A DNA stretch of 64,000 nucleotides from Quillaja saponaria (taxonomy: Eukaryota > Streptophyta > Magnoliopsida > Fabales > Quillajaceae), in NCBI GenBank assembly GCA_029379385.1, contig CM055609.1, positions 8,990,001 to 9,054,000 on the forward strand, written 5' to 3'. Below the pieces are notes generated by a model that saw only the letters and a program-made list of their open reading frames with translations, searched no databases and had not been told where the DNA came from. Shown in pieces: positions 33,601 to 46,544 of this stretch; the first letter of the stretch is position 1; the number at the start of each line of letters is the position of its first letter. Both the position numbers and the translations under genes were made by a program.

Positions 33601-36600
33601 TTCATGTTAAGAATTTTACTTTGGTATGTACTTATTAGTATTCAATGTACTAATGTATTAAATTAATCATGTTGATACTTACCATTAATGTAATATGTGT
33701 TTTATTATATATTTTCATGTGTTTTCAAACAATTTACTATTTCTATGTTGTTTACAAATCGTTTTCATTTTTAGACTTATCATCGAAACGTTACCTTTAC
33801 AAATTTTAGTACATTGCTCTTATCTTACTTCGATATTAATTGGCATGGATATTTATCGCACAGCAGGCTATTCAGCCACTCATTATAATCAAAATTATAA
33901 GGATCTATACTATGCTGAAAGAAAATATGATCCCACTTGTCTGTCAAAAAATAATAATAACCAAATGCTAGGGACTAGCAATAAGTTACTTATGCATTTG
34001 TTAATTCTTTTAAAGTTTTTTCTTTTTCCATTTAATCCAGGTATTTGGCTTTTCATGGCAACAAGAAACATTTAAATTACAATTTCAAACAAATAAGTGA
34101 GTGTCTTGCTACCAACTAATACAGCATGCACAACTGACATGAATAATATCTAAAAGTATTGAAAGTCTGCAAATATCCCCTTAAAGGTTCCGTATTTTTA
34201 AGAAGTCTGTAGTGTAAATGTATATCTTTTAGGAAACCATAATTGCATCTGCACATATACTACACTGATCAAGAATATCATATTGCGGAGACTCCCACTC
34301 TTTTCATTTCCCTCTAAACATGTCAGTCTTATCAGATTATCATAATATTTAATTTCTCTTCTGAAAGCAATATACTGTTTTCAAATTATGGCAAACAAAA
34401 GACACTGTAAAATTGAACTACCAAACAAGTTCTCAACAGTCATCTAACAGAAATATCATTTTTGAATTGTTCTTGGGAAACTGATTTCAGCAGTGTTTGG
34501 CATGATAGCCAAATACACCTTAAGAGCCTAAATGCTTTGTAAAGAGCAGTAATAGCAGTCTGCACAATGCATTAAACATGTCAGGTGCAACATAAGTATG
34601 TATCCTTTCTAAACAGGTTGGATGAATTAGTTGTAAACCTTCAATTTGAATGTGAGGATAAAATCCAGTTCCTTGTTCAACCGGACAGCTGGAGGTTGTT
34701 TACTTAGATCAAGCCCGGGCCTTTCAGGTCGGGTAACTCCTGCTGAGCCCACATGTACGAATCTACAGTTGACACCAATAACAAAAGGAGATAATGTGAG
34801 CTAGAAGGTCGGGTTAGCAGATCAGATACTTAGGAAAATAAAAAAATGACGAATGGAAGAACTATGAAATAAGAATTTCAGTTATACCTGGCAGTTATCG
34901 GATCTTTCAAATATGCTCGGATGCTTGATATTGGAAGCTCAAAAGAACCTTCCACAAAAGTTGGATTTAGTTTCCCATCATATTCAAACTTGCTGAACAT
35001 CAGCTGCAGAGATTTTGGAACCATCAGCATCATAACAATGGAAGATCATGAAGTAGATGCATAGAAATATCAATCACAGAAGCATGCCTGCAAGGATATT
35101 ATATTGCTTGGGTCAAAGGGTGGAGCATCTGACACAGTTCTTGCCCGAAATATAGGCCTCAGGGAAGAAAACGGCAACCGTATCTGGTAACGAAAAAGAA
35201 AATAAAGAAAAACCTTGAGAATCTTATCCAGAGTCTATAGCCTGAATATTAATAGGTTGTAGTTTCCTTACTGATTGCCATTGGCCTCCCACAGTGTCAA
35301 AGCCTACTGTATAACCAACAGTGTCCCAATCACTACTGGTGCGAACTATAAGTTTATATCGACGACCATCACCTTTAAGGTGGAGCTCCAAGCCATCATA
35401 TGCTGAAAGATCTACAGGTACTGAGAAATTCTAAAATATGAAAAATTGGAAAGTGGATTAGGTAATGTAACTAATCTAAATTGGCCGCACAACAAAATTC
35501 AAATGAGTAAGTAGTAAGAAAGTAAAAACCAATAATTTTCGTCAGTTGCAAGCACTTACTGTGAGGTACACAAAAGGCTTTTAAAGAAACATTAGAAAGA
35601 GTATCCGAATTTATGAAGAAAAAAAAATACATTAGCTGATTACTGATAATAAAAAAATAACAAAAAAACTCAGCATGATGTTTTCTAAACAATTGAAACA
35701 TTGAACAGAGGATAACTCTGGATAGTTCCTGGTAATAAAACTGGATGGCAAAACCATCTCTCTGACCTATCTAATTTCTGAATAGATGGAGGATCTAAAA
35801 GAGTGAGGTTTGGATAAAATGGAATTATCTTTAAATTGCTCCGAAATATAACCATGTTATATCTCAACATCTAGTAGTGATACTAAACTTGATAAATGAT
35901 ATCTAAATCAGATTAGTTTGAAAGAAATACGCCAGTGTAATGAAAATCCTATTATCCAGGTCAAGAATCAGCAGCGCATATTAATAAGGTGATTGAGAAG
36001 ATAATGAAAATAGTTGAGTTTACCTTGGTTCTGATACTAGTAAAGCCACCATTGTTTGCAGTTGAAACAACACCTGAAAGAGACATCAAAACATTGATAT
36101 AATTTTGAACTTTTGAGCATCCAATAATGAAAATCAATATCATAGTCCTTATGAAATCACAAACTCACAAACAGGAGAAGGGATTCAACAAAAACAAACC
36201 TCTAAACACCCCAGTGGCTCCACCATTTTCCCCACCAGTTGGATCAATTTGGAATTTACTTTCACTAACTCCACCCATTACAACGTCATCCAAAGCACCC
36301 CAATCAAGTGGCCTATAATTATTATCTGCATAGACGAATGGGAAAATTAAGTCTCAGTCACAGGAGGCTTTCAAGTGTCAAATACATAAGTGTGTAATGA
36401 CATACATTATTAGGTTGTTTTGCACTGAGTAAACCCATAGAATTCAAAAGTCTTCCCCTAATTTAGCAAACTACCATGACTGTGATGTTCTAGCCTCTTA
36501 ATAGAAAATTCCCCATTATTAAGGTCATGATCTGAAGGTGACATCATATAAACATAAATTGCTATACTATGCTTAGAGTTTTATCATAAATGAAATTCTT

Positions 36601-39600
36601 GTAAAATCCAATAACATCTCTACTTCATCTTGCTCCTTGTTTTTCTCTTACAGCTATACTTCATATAAACTTTACTTTTGTAACCTGTACCTTCTACCTG
36701 TTCTCTCACCCCTCAACTCCAATTTTATTATTTTTCCTTTTTCAACCATCACACACATATCATTTGGCTGTAGTAATACATTAAAAGACTGTCTCAACTC
36801 TCAAGCAATTATGAAATACCAGTGATAGCTCTCAAATGTTTCCACAAACAATGGGCGTACCTTCAGTTCCAAATAATAGCTTCCCGTTTCGGAATCCAAC
36901 ATTCTCCTTCACAGAATTTATCAAATTTTTTATCCCTGTGTACTCAACCATTTCAGGTGAATCGCCTTTTATCTGCTTCCATCAACCAATTATTAAGAGG
37001 CATGAGTTTTACACAGAATAACTAGCAAAAAATATAAATAATATAATAGTTCAACTTCCAGATTAAATTTATAGAATATAAGTGACTTTAGAGATGGGGT
37101 CCTTAAAAAGGCAATTAGGTAATTACCTCTGGTTCAAAAAACTTGATTCCCTGCATAAAACAAAGTTTTCATTAGATTAAAGAGGGGAAAAGAAACGGTA
37201 TGGAACTTGATTCTAAAAGAATGATAGAAATTGATATTTGATGATAGAAAAGCACCTTATGTAAACAAAGAAAATTTTGAAACAATGACTAAAAACGTAC
37301 TTGGCTGTACTTTGCTCTGTCGGGGGTGTCTCCTTCCTTAGGGCCAACAATGACAGAAACAGCATTGATAACTTTCCTCACTCCATTGAAGTACTCAGGC
37401 AACAAAGTGCTTTCTTTTGTAATGTCTCCAACAATCTGAGGTTTAGTCAAAAAGACAATTAGAAGAAACCACAAGCATGATTTATATAGTATGCTCATTA
37501 ACATGCAATGACAAAATGGAAAGATAAACATTAGATAAAAGTTCCACGTCGATGAGTATGACTATCTTCCACCAAAATGAACAGGGATGGTGGTTATCTC
37601 ATATACAGGATTCAACATAAACAGTTAATAATTACATGATAGAGGTCAGTTTAAGTAACAATTAAAAACATGAAAATGGCTTGGGAAAAGCTCTGAGGTC
37701 TAAAACTTCTGTAAATCCTCTAATTTATAGTTCATGGAGTTGCCACAATAAATGATTTCATAAACTCTACTGTTAAAGAGACATAAATTCCCAAAATAAC
37801 ATAGAAAAAATGGCAGAGGATCAGGCTGATTGCCCTAACCCCAAGAAAGGAGCCCAGAGGTGCCTAGCCTGGCAGTCCACTGGCATGTGGCTCTACTTAT
37901 AATGCAGGAGGAGGTGCTATGGACAAGCTTCTTGTGCACACAAAGCTTGCAGGAAGTTCTTGTGGCATTTAAATAGAATCCTGTTTGAGACTATTTTCGG
38001 CACATATTCCACTAATCATGTTAGATTTCCAACAGTTTAGTGTAACTGTTATTAGGGACCTCCCTTTCTGGGTTGAGGACTGAAAGTGATTTAAGGGATA
38101 CATCTACTGCTTATTTCCTGTTTGTTTGATCCATATTAGGGTCAAGTTTTCATATGATTGGTTGTGCACTTATATGTCTTGTAGAGTTATGGCCAGATAT
38201 ATCAGTGGAATAAGGATGGTTAGTGTTTCTGCAAAACTTGTGCTTACTTGTTTTATCTTTCTGTAAGTTAATTTGTGTAATGAGCTTTCATTCACTATCC
38301 TACTGTATCAAAATGAGCCTAGATGCAAAATGCTAAGAAAATAATTTGGAAAAGGACAAGAATATTTCAGTAAAAGTTTTCATTTGATTGTTTCCAGATA
38401 TTTGAATTTTACATATCTCACCAAATCGATGTCAGGCCCTAACATCCTTCTTGCCTTATCTTCATTCCTGACCTGAGGATTTTCATTCCAAAATGTAAGA
38501 AGGTCATGGAAGAAAGATATAATCAGTGATATCACACCCAGACACAATTTTGCAAGGGAAGCGAACAATACCAACGCCCGGACTGGAATTCCTTTCTTCC
38601 GCAAATTGTCTACTACTCTTCTACCAACACCTCCAGTAGCTCCAGCTACCAGCACAATATCAGAAGTTCCCATTGCATTAACTGGTTTATTAGGCGAAGG
38701 ACCGGATAGTTTCTCAATTAGAAAGTCAAAGAACTTCACAATTCAGAAATAATGAATTCTTGTTAGTTCAACGAGATAAACCTAATTGTCAGATGAGATC
38801 AAAATTGGCATAGGACCATTTCGGACCTTAGCAGGAGACGGGGGTCCATTGAAAAAATATATTGTTCTTACAAATCTGCCCAAATCCCAACTCTGCTTAC
38901 CAGCTTCAGCTGATATGGTCCCTCTATAATTTCTGGAAAACAGATAAGCGGAGGTTTGTTGACAAATTAATGTCCGAGGCTTGTCAGTAAGTTGAAGAAA
39001 CGGTTTAGGAAGTGCAGATGACAGCAACCAAGGATGTACAGATTTCTTACATAGCTTTCTATGCGGGAAAGAAGAGCCCTGAAACAAGAGTTGAGTACAC
39101 TACATAGTTAAGGGAAAATGAATTGAATTCACAAACTCATGGCACGCAACAAAGCAAATTTTTCGTAATCATAAAAAATAGAATTTAGAGATATATATAT
39201 ATATATCCATGCTTCCCCCCTTAAGCATCCCCGAATGGATTTTGGGTTCAATTGTTCATCTTTCACAAAGATTTCTAAAAATGATGACTAAATTGGAATT
39301 AGTTAGAAAAAATGAGAAACGAATTTCCAGAAAACCACAGACAACTAAGAGAGTAATTGAGAAAAAAATATAACAGGAATAAATAATACATACAATTTAG
39401 CTATCTCTTCCCTTCTTTCTACTGTTTGCTTCTAAATCAATTCCATGGTTAAAGCACACCGATTTCAGTTACTCAGAAGACTTCAAATTTTGCATATACA
39501 CACAAAAAATAAAATGCTATATACCCATTAAGGGGAAAGTGTAGCTCAAGACAGGATTTGAACGTACAAATTCCATGAATGTTCTATTTATAAAACCAAG

Positions 39601-39861
39601 ACATTGTGATTAGTAATTGAACGTCCTAAATTTAATCGGCCACACTGACAAAGCAAATTTCTGATTTCTTCTTCTCTCTTTTGTATCTGTACCTTTGACT
39701 CTCTAAAACCCTAAACTTCTACTGAATCTTTGATGAATTAATCTTAAGAGACATGTTTGACAAGTTAATACGTTAAACATTGCAAAAATCCTAGAATTCA
39801 CCTGAAGGTTGATCAAGGAGGATGATGAAGGCGATGACATGCTCGTAGAGTAACATTCCAT
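30636..39861 (-). CDS. Chloroplast NAD(P)-binding Rossmann/CIA30 protein (At4g18810-like, HCF173 relative)
   Basis: Sixteen minus-strand exons join in frame to 602 aa: 39861-39802, 39078-38827, 38733-38572, 38472-38422, 37435-37301, 37150-37127, 36972-36861, 36325-36200, 36073-36024, 35430-35272, 35183-35088, 35003-34888, 34762-34639, 32082-31969, 31830-31750 and 30782-30636. The first ~100 residues are Ser/Lys/Arg-rich and poor in acid, as in a plastid transit peptide. Residues ~130-265 are the first half of an atypical short-chain dehydrogenase (VAGATGGVG dinucleotide loop at ~133, RALVRNEDKARRML, VGDITKE). A CIA30 domain is inserted at ~268-430 (RPLDWGALDDVVMGGVSES, FTSIRTKNF, DGLELHLKGDGRRYKL). 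The Rossmann fold resumes to the end (VRPCALTEEPAGADL, ESPYACDKTFEV). HCF173, the better-known relative, promotes psbA mRNA translation; this paralogue is At4g18810-like by my recollection, so a role in photosystem biogenesis is inference. One intron is GC-AG. No disabling change was found. Confidence 0.93.
32083..34638. other. Largest intron of the CIA30 gene
   Basis: A 2.56-kb intron. It contains (TA)/(TATG) microsatellites near 32418-32457, a T12 run at 32819-32831 and a 108-bp tandem duplication at 33092-33307. No additional exon is supported; plus-strand frames at 32951-33160 and 33695-34075 are incidental. Confidence 0.6.
33092..33307. repeat. 108-bp tandem duplication
   Basis: Copy 1 spans 33092-33199 and copy 2 spans 33200-33307. 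Both start gaacttctatataaaatttg and contain aatcgtttccgtttt and ggtgaaacaac. The following ~50 bp repeat cgtttccatcgaaacgg-like words, which suggests part of a larger non-autonomous element. Confidence 0.75.
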
Positions 39862-40640
39862 TTTCAGATCTAGACTAGAAATAAGACTGGAGCTAGAGAC
39901 ATGGAGTAGTCTACCTGTATTTTGTTTTGTTGCTGATGATATTTTGGAACCCAGGAGTAAATATCAACCACACACCAAGTAACTGTCGTATCCCACTTGG
40001 CCAACAGAAACATTTTCCATCAAATAGGATAATAAAAGGTGGAATGATAAACTTGGTATTCCATACTTTTGTTCCATTCCCATTCAAAATGTTACTTTTG
40101 TTATCTAAAAAAATAAAATTCATCTTAGTTAAAAGTCACTTTTCAAAAGACTTAAAAAGACAATCTGGAATTTTGAATCTAAACAAAATTAGCCTCACAT
40201 GTATAAGTAACAAAAAAAAAAAAAAATCAAATTGTCAAAATTATTAGTTTTTCTATATTACTTTATAATTCAAATTTAATGTTATCATATACTTAAAAGT
40301 TAAACCCAATGAGCATTGGAGAAGAGGAGGTTGGAAAAGTCACTTTTCAAAAGACTTAAAAAGACAATTGGGAATTTTTAATCTGAACAAAATTAGCCTC
40401 ACATGTATAAGTAAAAAAAAAAAATTCAAATTCTCAAAATTATTAGTTTTTCTATATTTTATAATTCAAATTTAATGTTATCATATACTTACAAGTTAAA
40501 CCCAATGAGCATTGGAGAAGAGGAGGTTGGAGGGGATTAAACCCTCCTGCAATTTATGTTTGAACTTGAGTTTTCAGCCTTTTTTCCAATTTTAACCAAG
40601 AATAGGATGACCATAAATGAAGTCTTTGTATGATTCCAAG
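39862..40640. other. Intergenic region with tandem duplication
   Basis: It contains the 5' flank of the CIA30 gene and a tandem duplication of about 204 bp (40131-40533). No gene is supported; frames at 39911-40247 have no recognisable feature. Confidence 0.6.
40131..40533. repeat. 204-bp tandem duplication
   Basis: Copy 1 starts at 40131 and copy 2 at 40335. Both run from aaaagtcacttttcaaaaga through tagcctcacatgtataagta and an A-rich tract to gagcattggagaagaggagg. Differences are a few substitutions and a 4-5 bp indel. Confidence 0.85.
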
Positions 40641-41114
40641 ACAATTTTTGTCTTTTACATGTGAGTAAACTTGTATAGTTATAATCACACTCTACATATC
40701 ATAAACTCTTGAATAAAATCAACAAGTGAAATTATATGTGGGATAGGTAGAGTACTTACTTTCCAATTTTGTCCCCAAACATTAAATTTTATCAATTTTA
40801 TCTCCAGAGTTTCAAACAGGATGCAATATCAAGATGATTGTTAGGTTCTTTAGGACTAATCAAGTTCTTGCTATCTACTGCTGGCACATTGGTATTTTCT
40901 TTTCGTACAATGATGTTCTAATTTAAAATTTTCAGTTTATATATATCCTAAGTACCCTAAAGGTTCTTTAGAACAAAAACCTACCCACCATCCCTTCTAG
41001 ACAGAATTGTTCTGCAGAAACTACAATGTAGAATCATTCTTGAATCTTCATGGAATATGCCACATCATCTTCTTTGTAGTACTACCTAGTTTAGCTTGTT
41101 ATGTAGAATGAAAT

Positions 41115-41428
41115 ATGGCCAGGGAGTTGGGAATAGTGTCTAGGCTCAACCATGCCATAAGAGGTGGCTTATTCCAAAGGTATCCTCATTGTCTGAGAAC
41201 CAAGTAATGGATATTATAGACTCTCAAAGTGAGGATATGCTGGAGCACAGTGAGGAAGTAACTGATATGATAAGACTTGGAATCTGTTGCTTGAATTGTG
41301 ATTACACAAGAAGGCCTCCCATGCCAATAGTGGTGAAGATCTTAGAGGGATTGATGGTTTTAGAACCCAATAGCATTTACAGTTCACTTTCTGTTAGAGT
41401 TCCTGTTACCAGTGACAGTTTTCCATAG
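41115..41428 (+). pseudogene. Lectin receptor kinase copy A: 5' flank fused to kinase C-terminus
   Basis: Bases 41115-41190 match the conserved upstream block of the other units. From about 41195 the sequence jumps straight to the kinase C-terminal lobe (residues equivalent to ~743-821 of the intact copy; MDIIDSQSEDML, IRLGICCLN, RRPPMP), ending with the family C terminus SDSFP and a stop at 41428. About 2.3 kb of body are missing, so this is an internal deletion relic. A short 79-codon frame remains open, but it has no fold of its own and I do not call it functional. Confidence 0.85.
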
Positions 41429-42326
41429 CAACTTGTACTTTGAAAAAAATAATGTATAACGTGTCAAAGTCCTTGAAACCAGCATTTTTCATTTTATGGG
41501 ATTAAAGCTCAATATCTTATTTATTTCAAAGGGATCATTTTTTCCTGAGAATGTTTAGTGTAAATCCATTTAGTTTATAAAAGGTTACATTAATGGATGG
41601 ACATTTTTCTATCATTTTTGGAGAGTCCTTTTGTTAGAAATGTAATTTAAAATGTAAAAATTAGATCAAGTAGTAGAAATCTCTAGAAAATTTTGGGATG
41701 TTTAAGAGGCTTCAATAAATTAGATAAAGTGGTAGAAGTCTCTAGATAATTAGGACATGTTGAATAGGCTTTTAAGTGTTACCCGAATATATTAAAATAG
41801 ACATCCATGTTGCAGAATTTTCTTACTATTATTATAATTCAAATTTAGTTTATTTCTACAAAAAAAATAAAAAATAGATTTATCTTATAGTTGATATCGA
41901 TTTCATCAAAAAATTTACCTCTTTTCTAAGTGAGTAAACTTGTAAAATTATTATCCTACTTTATATTTTAAAACTCCCAATAAACTCAATAAATGACATT
42001 TTAGAAAATTTCAGTTTCTCTTGTTATACAGCAATAACTATGCAGAATTAAGAAAGGTGAGGGAATTCGGGGATAGTACCTAGGCTCAATTAAGTCATAC
42101 GAGGTGGTTTATTCCAACGGTATTCTCGTTGTCTGAGATTTCAATGCACACAGAAAAGAGGAATAACTAGAGACATGAGAAACAAAGCACATTGATTGGA
42201 TTTGTAAAAGAGGCAAGGTGGAAATTACGAAAGTTAAACTAGATGTACTAAGAAATTTATTTAGCACTAAACATTACTTTGTAACTTAGTACCTTGTTAG
42301 ATGTGAGTTCCTATCTACAAAGCTTC

Positions 42327-43270
42327 ATGGCTTGTCTGAGGCTGCTGCTGTTAGCAACTACAACTTGGATTAATAACCCTGAATCAGTCCCACAAGAAAC
42401 AAAATTCAGAGATGGCTCAATGACACGTTTCATACTGGTGGTGAGAAAATTTTATTTTCCTGGCATTGGATTTGGCTTCTACCTCAATGCTTCAAATACC
42501 AATACATTCCATCTTTCTATTATTTTTGTCTGTATTTCCAAAGGTACAATTGTAGACGAGCCTCCCATGGTAGTTTGGACAGCAAATCGGGATAATCCTG
42601 TTGGAGAAAATGCAACTCTGACTTTTACTCGAAATGGAAACTTAATTTTGAACAACACAAATGGTATCACTGTTTGGTCCACCAATACATCAGACAAGTT
42701 TGTCGCGGGAATGAACATGACAGAAGAAGGGAACTTGGAGTTCTTTAATCAAACTTTAGGAACTGTTTGGCAGTCTTATGACCATCCCACGGACACCATG
42801 CTACCCGGCCAGAAATTAATAAGAGGGCAAAGACTCACTTCAAGTATCTCTTATATGAATTTGAGCCAAGGCTTGTTTCATGTCACTATAGAACAAGGGC
42901 ACTTATCTTCATTTGTAAAAGTGAAAGGTGAGAAGCCAACCCAATATTTAACCTCCGGTATTCCAGATGCGGAAGCATTCTCATTGTCATTGATGTTCCT
43001 AGAGTTTACCATGTCATCTGTAAACTTCTATTGCTTGGGTGACAACAATGATATTGTTAGGAAACCTTTTAACATTCCCGGTCCGTCAAATCCTCAAATT
43101 TTAAAGTTTGATACAGATGTGGGTCTCAGTTTTTGGTTGGTTGACTAAAATTGGATGGAGTGAGATTTATGCATTTGTAGATGATGGGGATGAATGTTGG
43201 TTTCCAATTAAGTGTGGTAGATATGGACTCTGTCTAAACGGGCAGTGCACGTGTCCTGCTGGAGCAGATG
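42327..43270 (+). pseudogene. Lectin receptor kinase copy B: truncated ectodomain
   Basis: It is homologous to residues 1-~350 of the intact copy. Relative to that copy, a 72-bp in-frame deletion joins LLLLAT directly to TTWINNPES, removing the end of the signal peptide and the mature N terminus. The lectin core is kept (VVWTANRDNPVGENATL, VWQSYDHPTDTM). A frameshift near 43125 turns the reading into a stop at 43148; the EGF-like Cys cluster follows in another frame. Homology ends at about 43270, where unrelated LINE-derived sequence begins, so the PAN, transmembrane and kinase parts are absent. Confidence 0.9.
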
Positions 43271-43700
43271 CTTGTTTGCAACTCTCCTCATTTATTTCAT
43301 TTTTGGAGATTCTTATTTTCAACTTATGGATATTTTCATCTACAATAATTGCAACTCCATTCCTATTTCTATTTTTACCGGTATACCACGTCTTCAACCT
43401 TGTTCTCTCTAGTCTTGTCTCCTACCCACTTAGTTTCTTGCAAGCAAGCGACATTGACCCTTCTTTTGCTCATAATATCTACTAGGTCTCTCAATTTACT
43501 CGTAAGAGTTCTTATATTCCAAGTAGCTATATAAATCTTCTCTTGGACTACCTTGAAGAGAGAACCCTTGCTCATTTTGCACCACATCTTGGACGCAAAT
43601 GTGGCACACCACTAAGGATGTGATAACCCAGCCCTTGCTCATTTCTCACTACACCCGAATCTGGTGCAGCACGTAACTAAGAGGGTTACGCCCCAACGAA
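43271..43700 (-). mobile_element. LINE fragment: 5' end and endonuclease N-terminus
   Basis: The minus strand encodes, in two frames broken near 43390, the start of an APE-type endonuclease of a non-LTR retrotransposon: TWNIRTLTSK, VNVACLQETKWVG, then YTGK and NGVAIIVDE. WNIRTL and QETKW carry the catalytic Asn and Glu positions of this family. Upstream on the minus strand (43620-43695) lies a non-coding leader (gggttatcacatcctta). No reverse transcriptase is present. Only the 5' part survives, the opposite of ordinary 5' truncation. It abuts the broken end of lectin-kinase copy B. Confidence 0.8.
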
Positions 43701-44077
43701 TATGCAGAATTATATTCCTGAATCTCAATTCCACATTCCATGACATCAGCTTCTTTGTAGAACATTTTAGTTTCTTCTTGTTACACAGAAACTACTATGC
43801 AATTAACAAAGGTGAGTGAGTTTGGGGATAGTACCTAGGCTCAATTAAGTCATAAGAGGTGGTTTATTCCAAAGGTATTCTCATTGTCTGAGGTTTCAAT
43901 GCACTCAGAAAAGAGGAACAACTAGAGACATGAAAAACAAAGTACATTGATTTGGATTTGTAAAAGAGACAAGGTGGAAGTTACAAAAGCTAAACAAGAT
44001 GTACTAAAAAAATTTATTTAGCAAGTAATTAGTCACTCGGTGCCTAGTTAGATGTGAGTTCCTATCAACATAGCTTC

Positions 44078-46544
44078 ATGGCTTGTCTGAGGTTTCTGCT
44101 GTTAGCAACTATCTTTGGTTCTTATTATATCCAGAGTGCTGCAATCACTCCAGCTTCCACCCTTCTTGTCTCAGATCACATTACAACGTGGATTAATAAC
44201 CCCGAATCAGTCCCACGAGAAACAAAAGTCATAGATGGCTCAACGGCACGATTCATAATGGTGGTGGCAAATACTGATTTGTCTTCCCTTTTATTTTGGT
44301 CTAGATTTGGATTGGGATTCTACTGCAATCCGTCAAGCACCAATACATGCTACCTTTCTTTTATTTTTGTTGTTCTTTTCAATAGTACAATTCTAGACAA
44401 CCCTCCCATGGTAGTTTGGACAGCAAATCGGGATTATCCGGTTGGAGAAAATGCAACTCTGAGTTTTACTCACAAAGGAAACTTAATTTTGAACGACACA
44501 AATGGTACTACTGTTTGGTCCACCAATACATCGGGCAACATCGTAGTGGGAATGAACATGACAGGAGAAGGGAACTTGGTGCTCTTTAATCAAACTTCTG
44601 GAACTGTATGGCAATCTTTTGACCATCCCACGGACACCATGCTACGAGGGCAGATATTAAGAAAAGGGCAACGGCTCACTTGAAGTGTCTCTCCTATGAA
44701 TAATTGAATATGAGCCAAGGCTTGTTTTGGCTTGTTTTATATCTCTATAGAAGAAGCACTTATCTTCCTATGTGAAAGGTGAAAAGCCAACCCGATATTT
44801 AACCACTGGTATTCCAGAAGCGGAAGCAGTCTCAATGCCATTGATGTTCGTAGAGTTTACCTTGTCATCTGTTAACTTCTATTACCTGGGTGACAACGAT
44901 GATATTGTTAAGAAGCCTTTTAACATTCCCAGTATGTCATTTGCTCAATTTTTAAAGTTTGATTCTGATGGGGGTCTCAAAGTTTTTGGTTGGTCTAAAA
45001 AGGGATGGAGTGGGATTTATGCATTTGTAGATAATGGGGATGAATGTTGGTTCCCACTTAAGTGTGGTAGATATGGACTCTGTCTAAAAGGGCAGTGTCC
45101 TGTTGGAGCAGACTGGGTTGAATACTTTCAGCAAAGAAACAGCAATTTGCCTAATCTTGGGTGCATGCAGGTTGCAACATCAGCTACCTCATGTTTTGAA
45201 GGATACAAACTCTTAGATTTTGGACATCTTTCATATTATAGTTACTTCGGCAACGATACCACCACTATAGGATTGGGAAATGAGGAGAGTTGCAAACAAG
45301 CATGTACTCAAAATGGAAACTTGCAGAGCTCCCTTCTTCATACAAGAAGATAGGGATTCAAAAGGATACTGCTATCTGCCTTCTGATGTACTCACAATAA
45401 TGGCAACACCAATGTCTAGTAACTACCACTCTTCGTCGTATATCAAAGTTTCAATTCCCTGTCAAAAAGTAGATTTTCTATTTGGTTCAGAACTTGTAAT
45501 ATTGACTATTGTTGCAACTGTCGTAGCTGCCTTGATTCTTATAATTCTATGCAAGATAAAGAGAAGAGAATGGAAAAATCAGGAATGTCTTCAGCATGTT
45601 TCAGACATTATAATGAGATTCTCCTATAGTGAGTTATGAACTGCTACAGCAAAGTTTTCAAGAAGGTTGGGAGAAGGGGGATTCGGGACAGTCTTTAAAG
45701 GGGAACTTAAGGATGGAACACTTGTTGCAGTTAAGCGGCTTAAGAACATCGGGCAGGGAACAAAAGAGTTTATTGCAGAGATAGACACAATAGGAAACAT
45801 ACATCACATCAATTTGGTTAGACTAATTGGTGTTTGTGTACAGAAAAGGCACTGGCTGTTAGTTTATGAATACATGAGTAATGGGTCCTTAGACAAATGG
45901 ATATTTTCTGAAGACAATGACTCTTCTCTTGATTGGAGAATGAGGAAAAAGATAGCGAGGGATATTGCTAAAGGCTTGGCATATCTTCATGAGGAATGCA
46001 GATACAAAATTGCTCATTTAGATGTCAAACCACATAACATCCTTCTTGATGAAAACTTCAATGCCAAACTCTCTGATTTTGGAATGTCAAAGCTAATGGG
46101 AAGAGAAAAGAGCCAAGTGACAACCGGAGTGAGAGGGACACTTGGTTACCTAGCACTAGAGTGGCTGCACTCCAGAATTACTGTGAAAGCTGACATCTAT
46201 AGTTTTGGCATTGTTTTGCTAGAACTTGTTTGTGGAAGGAAAATCTTGGACTACCTCTGCCTGATTCAGAAGTTCATTTAGTGTCTTTTCTGCAAAATAA
46301 ATTCCTTGATCAGAATCAACTGATGGATATTGTAGACTCTCAATGTGAGGATATGCTTCAGCACAGTGAGGAAGTAACTGATATATTAAGACTTGGAATC
46401 TGTTGCTTGAATTTTGATTCCACAAGAAGGCCTCCCATGTCAATAGTGGAGAAGATCTTAGAGGGATTGATGGTTTTAGAACCCAATAGCATTTACAATT
46501 CTCTTTCTGTTAGGGTTCCTGTTACCAGTGACAGTTTTCCATAG
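44078..46544 (+). pseudogene. Lectin receptor kinase copy C: full-length, multiply disabled
   Basis: It is collinear with the intact copy over its whole length but carries at least five breaks: a nonsense change TCA to TGA at 44681-44683; an insertion with a duplicated ggcttgtttt near 44725 and a frameshift; loss of two codons in the Cys cluster (CMC to C) near 45095; a +1 shift near 45325; TGC to TGA at about 45638 just before the kinase; and a small deletion with frameshift near 46250. In addition the APE motif reads ALE. Segments 44772-45353 and 45667-46281 stay open and resemble the PAN region and kinase core. It lies between the LINE-interrupted copy B and the intact copy D. Confidence 0.92.

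Noticed and set aside
38380..39087. Separate small proteins in the CIA30 region
   Set aside because: They are individual exons with read-through into introns; the 16-exon model joins them in frame to 602 aa.
41189..41428. Independent 79-aa gene
   Set aside because: It is the C-terminal tail of a lectin receptor kinase after an internal deletion.
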